Source of the DNA: Anaerolinea sp.
GTDB lineage: Bacteria; Chloroflexota; Anaerolineae; Promineifilales; Promineifilaceae
Assembly: GCA_014879875.1 (NCBI GenBank)
Contig: JACSRF010000314.1
Location: forward strand, 1-33,709
Length of the DNA: 33,709 nucleotides
Reading direction: 5' to 3'
The number at the start of each line of letters is the position of its first letter. The first letter of the stretch is position 1. Positions 28,773-33,709 of this stretch are shown piece after piece. The notes beneath the pieces are model-generated. The model worked only from the letters and a program-made list of their open reading frames with translations, was not told where the DNA came from and ran no database searches. A program made the translations under genes and the position numbers.

Positions 28773-28792
28773 GGGCAGTTTATAGCCTGCCC
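28773..28792 (-). terminator. Hairpin immediately 3' of murA (possible terminator)
   Basis: gggcag ... ctgccc inverted repeat a few bp past the murA stop; weak T-tract. Confidence 0.35.
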
Positions 28793-28796
28793 ACAC

Positions 28797-30089
28797 TTAA
28801 TCAACCCGCTGTATATGCGCCCCTAACGCCTGTAATTTTGTTTCAATGCGCTCATACCCGCGATCAATTTGTTGAATATTGTGGATGGTGCTGGTTCCTT
28901 TCGCGCACAGCGCCGCAATCACCAGCGCCATGCCGGCGCGGATGTCCGGGCTGGGCACGCCGTGCGGGCTGGCGTACAAGGTGGACTGCCCCTCCACAAT
29001 CAGGCGATGAGGATCACATAACACGGTACGCGCCCCCATAAAATTGAGATGATCTACAAAAAAGAAGCGGCTTTCGTACATCCAATCATGCAGCAGCACC
29101 AAACCTTTGCTCTGCGTCGCCAGCACCACCAGAATGCTCATCAAATCTGGTGGAAAACCGGGCCAGGGCATTGGCTTAATCTCCAACATACGGCCGCTCA
29201 ATGCCGATTTAATAGTTAATGGTTGATAAGCGGGCACAATCACATCATCATTCTCAATCTCAAACTGCACACCCAGCTTGTCGTAAACCAGGCGAATCAT
29301 GCCCAAATACTGCGGGTCGGCTCGTTTAATGCGCAGTTCACCGCCGGTAACGGCCGCTGCGCTAATAAAACTCCCCACTTCCATAAAATCTGCGCCAATG
29401 GTGTATTCCGTCCCATGCAATTGGGTAACGCCATGGATTGTCAGGCGGTTCGTGCCGACGCCCTCAATGGCTGCCCCCATCTGATTTAGAAATAAACACA
29501 AATCACGGACGTGAGGTTCACAGGCCGCATTGTCTATGACTGTTTCACCATCGGCCAACACCGCCGCCATCACGGTATTTTCCGTGGCGGTGACACTCGC
29601 TTCTGGCAGCAGCAAATAGCCGGCGCCCTGCAGATCCTTGGCCGTCATCTGAAAAACGCCACGATTCACCAGTTTGACCTTCGCGCCTAATGCTTCGAGG
29701 GCGCGAATGTGAGTATCAAGCGGACGGCCGCCAATCACGTCCCCGCCCGGCAAAGGCAGCGTAATCCGCCCCGTCCGCGCCAGCATTGGCCCCGACAGCA
29801 CAAACGAGGCGCGGATACGGCCGGCCAATTCCGGGTCCAACTCCGTCTTGGCAATGTCGCTCGCCCGCATCCGCCAGCTCCCCTCACCCAGGTTTTCAAC
29901 AGCGACGCCCAGGTCTTCTAAGATGGCAATGGTATTGCGCACATCCTGTATATCAGGGATGTTATGCAAGATAACGGGTTCTGCGGTGAGCAGGCAGGCC
30001 GGCAGCAACTTAAGCGCCGCGTTCTTGTTGCCACTGGCCGTCATGGTTCCGGTAAGAGGATGCCCTCCTTCAATGATGAACTTGCTCAT
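28797..30089 (-). CDS. murA: UDP-N-acetylglucosamine 1-carboxyvinyltransferase
   Basis: FIIEGGHPLTGTMTASGNKNAALKLLPACLLT..., GGDVIGGRPLDTHIRALEALGA, PGFPPDLMSILVVLATQSKG. The track ORF starts at 30248, but the SD and MSKF start at 30089 fit better. Confidence 0.95.
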   Translation of the reverse strand: MSKFIIEGGHPLTGTMTASGNKNAALKLLPACLLTAEPVILHNIPDIQDVRNTIAILEDLGVAVENLGEGSWRMRASDIAKTELDPELAGRIRASFVLSGPMLARTGRITLPLPGGDVIGGRPLDTHIRALEALGAKVKLVNRGVFQMTAKDLQGAGYLLLPEASVTATENTVMAAVLADGETVIDNAACEPHVRDLCLFLNQMGAAIEGVGTNRLTIHGVTQLHGTEYTIGADFMEVGSFISAAAVTGGELRIKRADPQYLGMIRLVYDKLGVQFEIENDDVIVPAYQPLTIKSALSGRMLEIKPMPWPGFPPDLMSILVVLATQSKGLVLLHDWMYESRFFFVDHLNFMGARTVLCDPHRLIVEGQSTLYASPHGVPSPDIRAGMALVIAALCAKGTSTIHNIQQIDRGYERIETKLQALGAHIQRVD

Positions 30090-30093
30090 GGTT

Positions 30094-30195
30094 AGCTCCT
30101 TTGTAAAGCGAACATCCCTGTTCGCTGCCCATACAGAGATGTTCAGCTCCTTTGTAAAGCGAACATCCCTGTTCGCTGCCCGTATAGAGATGTTC
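30094..30195 (-). repeat. Tandem 51-bp repeat x2 forming the murA leader; each copy carries a hairpin and Shine-Dalgarno
   Basis: agctcctttgtaaagcgaacatccctgttcgctgcccRtaYagagatgttc at 30094..30144 and 30145..30195. Confidence 0.9.
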
Positions 30196-30318
30196 AGGCT
30201 ACCTATTTTCAATAATTCGATTGTAGCGGGCGCAAAGTAGGCGAACAACCTATGAATTGCCTACAACTGGCAGGCAAAAAGTGCTGACGGGGAGCAGCAG
30301 GTGGAGTAAACTTGATCC

Positions 30319-31107
30319 ATGCCATATTTAACAGTTCATGAGCGCAAGCTGTTTTATGCGCAGCAGCGTGGCCCTCTGCATAAACCCGCGCTGCTGCTGC
30401 TGCATGGAGCGGGTGGCAGCCACCTGGATTGGCCGGCCGCCCTGCGCCGCCTGCCAGCAACGGCCGTTTACACCCTTGATCTGCCGGGGCACGGCCGTTC
30501 TGCTGTGCCTGGTTACAACTGCATTGCTGACTACGCGAACAGCACCGCCGATTTCATCACGGCGCTGCCCCTGAGCAGCGTCATCATTGCCGGGCACTCC
30601 ATGGGTGGGGCCATCGCCCTCGACCTGGGGCTGCGCCGCCTGCCACAGCTTGCCGGACTCATCCTCATCGGCAGCGGCGCACGCCTGCCCGTTGCGCCCG
30701 CCATTCTCGATCAGGCGCTTGCCGACTTCAACGCCGCCACGGCCTTTGTCGTTCAGCATGAATGGGCCGCCCGTATTCCTGACCCCATCCGCCAACTCAG
30801 CCTGCAGCGGCTGCGGCAAACGCCACCGGCTGTGCTGCATGGCGATTTTGTCGCCTGCAACACCTTTGACGTGCGGCACAGGTTGGCCGAGATCGCCCTG
30901 CCCACTTTGATCATTGGCGGCGCGGCCGACAAAATGGCGCCGCTGAAATTCAGCCAATTCATGGCCGAGCACATCCCCAACGCGCAGCTTGTCGCGCTGC
31001 CTGAGGCCGGGCACATGATGACGCTGGAACAGCCAACGGCCGTTGCCGCCGTCGTCCAAGATTTTTTAACAAACCTCAAGGTGAATGATGCTATCGAACT
31101 TACTTAA
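30319..31107 (+). CDS. Alpha/beta hydrolase
   Basis: LLLLHGAGGSHLDW, nucleophile elbow IIAGHSMGGAIALDLGL, LPEAGHMMTLEQPTAV. Confidence 0.93.
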   Translation: MPYLTVHERKLFYAQQRGPLHKPALLLLHGAGGSHLDWPAALRRLPATAVYTLDLPGHGRSAVPGYNCIADYANSTADFITALPLSSVIIAGHSMGGAIALDLGLRRLPQLAGLILIGSGARLPVAPAILDQALADFNAATAFVVQHEWAARIPDPIRQLSLQRLRQTPPAVLHGDFVACNTFDVRHRLAEIALPTLIIGGAADKMAPLKFSQFMAEHIPNAQLVALPEAGHMMTLEQPTAVAAVVQDFLTNLKVNDAIELT

Positions 31108-31165
31108 AATCCGAAAATTTGTAACCCAGGTTAGCAACCTGGACAGTCTATGAGGAGCAAACAGT

Positions 31166-31765
31166 ATGAGTACCATGTCTAAAGATGTCGAACAAGTGCT
31201 ACGGCAGCTGTTCAAACGGCTGAACCCGCTGATGCTGTGGCATTGGCGGCTGGGGATGGGGCCGTACATCAATTTTTGGCCGGAAGGCATCGGTCGTTTT
31301 GTCGTGTTGGTACATACGGGACGCAAAAGCGGCCGTACCTATCGTACCCCGGTCAATTACGCCGAGATAGCGGGTGACGTGTACGTGACGGCCGGATTTG
31401 GCAAAATCGCCGACTGGTATCGTAACGTCATAGCCAATCCGCGCATCGAAGTGTGGCTGCCCGACGGCCGTTGGCAGGCTGATGTGGAGGATGTGACCGG
31501 CAGCGACCAGCACACGGCCGTTATGCGGGAAGTGCTCAAAGGCAGCGGCTTTGCCGCCTATCTATCTGGACTGAATCCGAAGGCCATGAGCGACGCTGAA
31601 CTCAATACCGCGACGGCCGCCTATCGGCTGCTGCGGATTCGCCGGGTGGCCCCTTGCGCCGGTCCCGGCGGGCCGGGCGATCTGGTCTGGTTGTGGCCGG
31701 CGCTGGTGGCTGTCGCTTGGGTAGCCGGGTTGGCGTGGCCTCGACGCCGAAGAACTTCGGCATAA
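31166..31765 (+). CDS. Nitroreductase/deazaflavin (F420)-dependent oxidoreductase family (DUF385-like) with C-terminal hydrophobic tail
   Basis: VVLVHTGRKSGRTYRTPVNYAEIAGDVYVTAGFGKIADWYRNVIANPRIEVWL; tail GDLVWLWPALVAVAWVAGLAWPRRRR. Confidence 0.85.
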   Translation: MSTMSKDVEQVLRQLFKRLNPLMLWHWRLGMGPYINFWPEGIGRFVVLVHTGRKSGRTYRTPVNYAEIAGDVYVTAGFGKIADWYRNVIANPRIEVWLPDGRWQADVEDVTGSDQHTAVMREVLKGSGFAAYLSGLNPKAMSDAELNTATAAYRLLRIRRVAPCAGPGGPGDLVWLWPALVAVAWVAGLAWPRRRRTSA

Positions 31766-31799
31766 CTTGTCAAAGCGCGGGTAATCATTCACTCCCGCC

Positions 31800-31844
31800 C
31801 CCTGAGCGTTCGGCTGAGCTCACGCCGAAGTCCTGTCGAAGGGG
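31800..31844. repeat. Dispersed palindromic repeat (CCCTTCGACAGGACTTCGGCGTGAGCTCAGCCGAACGCTCAGGG type)
   Basis: Internal inverted repeat ttcggc-tgagctcac-gccgaa; resembles widespread CTTCGACA..CTCAGG intergenic repeats. Confidence 0.7.
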
Positions 31845-32052
31845 GGCTTTCGTTCCTAACCTGGACAAGCCAGAAAAGAATTTAACACAATTGTTTCTTT
31901 GCATCGTTGCGTTAAAAATTCTTGCTCGACGGGCAAGCATCTGACTTGAAAGGTACTGAATTGATCAGGTCATAGTTTCGTAAGCTACGCTTTAAGAACA
32001 CCTCACTATAATCTTGACTTATTCTTCTATGTATTAGTAAGAGGTAAACAAT

Positions 32053-33570
32053 ATGACAACCCGTAATTCGCAAAAGACACAAATCTTGGTTATTGGTGGT
32101 GGTCCTGGCGGTAGTACTGCTGCTACTCTGCTGGCTCGTGAAGGCTTCGACGTCACCCTGGTCGAACGGGACGCTTTTCCCCGTTATCATATCGGCGAAT
32201 CATTACTGCCCTCCGTACTGGATTTTTTGGAACTGATGGGCGTACGGGATAAGGTAGAGGCGTATGGCTTCCAGCGCAAACCGGGCGGCCACATTGAATG
32301 GGGCAGCCAGCAGTGGGACCTCTTCTTCAACGAGTTAACCGGCGCACACACCCACAGCTTCCAGGTTATTCGCTCCGAGTTCGATCAACTGCTGCTGGAT
32401 CACGCTCAGGAACAGGGCGTCAACGTGCTGCAATGCGTTGAAGTCAACAAGATTCACTTCGACAAAACCGACGAACGGCGGCCGTGCGCCGCCACCGTTT
32501 CGCGGGTAGACGAAGAGGGTCAGCGTTGGGATATCCACTTCGATTATCTGGTAGACGCCTCCGGGCGCACCGGTATCATGGCGAACCGCTACCTGCGCAA
32601 CCGCAAATATCACGAAGTCTTCAAGAACGTGGCCGTCTGGGGATATTGGGCGGACGCAGACCGGCTGCCCACTCCCAAAGAAGGCGCCATCGCCACCGTT
32701 TCTATTCCGAACGGCTGGATTTGGGCTATTCCCCTGCACGACGGCACGCTGAGTGTCGGCGTGGTAATGCACAAGGATTCATTTAAGGAAAAACAAAACC
32801 ACCAAAGCCTGGAAGAACTTTACCAAGAGGCGCTGGCTGAATCGCCGACCGTGAATGCGCTGATCGCCCCAGGGCAGCGCATTTCAGATTTGAAGGTGGA
32901 GACAGACTATTCTTATGCCAGTACGCAGTTTGCCGGACCAGGCTATTTTCTGGTGGGTGACGCGGCCTGTTTCCTGGATCCGTTGTTGTCAACCGGGGTG
33001 CATCTGGCGATGTTGAGTGGGATGCTGACAGCGGTTACCATCACCGCCACCGAGCGCAACGACGTAACCGCCGCCGAAGGGTTGGAATTTTACGAAAACA
33101 GCTATCGCAGCGCCTACATGCGGCTGCTTGTTTTTCTGACGGCTTTTTACCATCAGTATGATGGCAAGGAATCAATCTTCTGGATGGCGCGCCGCTTAAC
33201 CCACCATGACATACCTGAACAAAACGTCAAGCTCGCCTTCACGACGCTGATGTCGGGCGTGGAAGATTTAATGGATGTGCGCGAAGGGGCCGAACCGATT
33301 ACTCGTGACCTGGTGCTTGACGAAATGTCGCGGCGGGTAGCCGAGAATTTGAAAATCAGGCAAGACAAAATGGCGATGACGGCCGCTTACACCACCGATA
33401 TCAGGCAAGAAAACGCTTCTTTCTTTGGCAAAGTGGAAGGGCTGGACGCCATCGCCCGTACCCCAGAAAACGCCCTCGGCGGGTTGTATATTTTTACCTC
33501 TCCGCGCCTGGGGCTGGCTCACATCTCTCAAGCTCAGCCCCTCCCTACGGATGCTCAACTAAATTATTAA
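32053..33570 (+). CDS. Flavin-dependent halogenase-like / FAD-dependent oxidoreductase
   Basis: GGGPGGSTAATLLAREGFDVTLVERDAFPRYHIGESLLPS (Rossmann), GFQRKPGGHIEWG, WIWAIPL (WxWxIP), GYFLVGDAACFLDPLLSTGVHLAMLSG. Confidence 0.85.
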   Translation: MTTRNSQKTQILVIGGGPGGSTAATLLAREGFDVTLVERDAFPRYHIGESLLPSVLDFLELMGVRDKVEAYGFQRKPGGHIEWGSQQWDLFFNELTGAHTHSFQVIRSEFDQLLLDHAQEQGVNVLQCVEVNKIHFDKTDERRPCAATVSRVDEEGQRWDIHFDYLVDASGRTGIMANRYLRNRKYHEVFKNVAVWGYWADADRLPTPKEGAIATVSIPNGWIWAIPLHDGTLSVGVVMHKDSFKEKQNHQSLEELYQEALAESPTVNALIAPGQRISDLKVETDYSYASTQFAGPGYFLVGDAACFLDPLLSTGVHLAMLSGMLTAVTITATERNDVTAAEGLEFYENSYRSAYMRLLVFLTAFYHQYDGKESIFWMARRLTHHDIPEQNVKLAFTTLMSGVEDLMDVREGAEPITRDLVLDEMSRRVAENLKIRQDKMAMTAAYTTDIRQENASFFGKVEGLDAIARTPENALGGLYIFTSPRLGLAHISQAQPLPTDAQLNY

Positions 33571-33674
33571 CAGCAGGGAATGCGACTGATATGCGCCATA
33601 CAATAGACATTATCGGAAATAAGTCTTGATCCGCAGATTGACGCAGTTACACTGAGTCATCAGTTACACAGAGA

Positions 33675-33709
33675 ACACAGAGGAGACACGGAGATTCACA
33701 GAGAGATTG
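33675..33709. repeat. Terminal direct repeat, copy of 1..35
   Basis: Exact match to window positions 1..35. Confidence 0.9.

Noticed and set aside
30094-30195. Tandem 51-bp repeat as a CRISPR array
   Set aside because: Only two contiguous copies, no unique spacers, no cas genes.
30090-30248. N-terminal extension of MurA in the ORF track (LNISIRAANRDVRFTKE repeated)
   Set aside because: It is a translation of the 51-bp leader repeat; SD and conserved MurA start lie at 30089.
1-33709. Circular plasmid or phage implied by terminal repeats
   Set aside because: Core chromosomal genes (murA, rpmH, rnpA, yidC), no replication, capsid or integrase genes; the terminal sequence resembles a dispersed repeat.
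1-33709. tRNA, rRNA, transposase genes
   Set aside because: None recognised by reading; a tRNAscan/Infernal run would be needed to exclude small RNAs.

Overview
The window looks like a chromosomal contig of about 56% GC, most like Chloroflexota (Anaerolineae/Ardenticatenia-like) by protein character. That taxonomy is inference from gene families, not a search. Left arm (+ strand): LLM-class flavin/F420 oxidoreductase, AI-2E family permease, a 59-aa ORF missing from the ORF track, RadC, and a 399-aa hypothetical. Centre (- strand, about 4.6-22.7 kb): a dense signalling locus. It has five sensor histidine kinases (one of 1903 aa with about 10 PAS and 2 GAF domains), a single-domain response regulator, and two lipoprotein solute-binding proteins from different families packed between kinase genes, with no ABC permease, ATPase or DNA-binding regulator. 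Right arm (- strand): FecR-like membrane protein, acyP, jag/khpB, yidC, a PQQ-type beta-propeller lipoprotein, yidD, rnpA, rpmH, murA. The far right (+ strand) has an alpha/beta hydrolase, a DUF385/F420-type protein and a flavin-dependent halogenase-like protein. The most notable non-genic signals are four unrelated repeats with the same 7-bp period (one inserted in frame in a kinase ATPase domain), a frequent ACGGCCGT-type palindrome that is sparse in the signalling locus, a tandem 51-bp leader repeat before murA with alternative hairpins, a promoter plus terminator-like hairpin before rpmH, and mosaic near-identical kinase modules.
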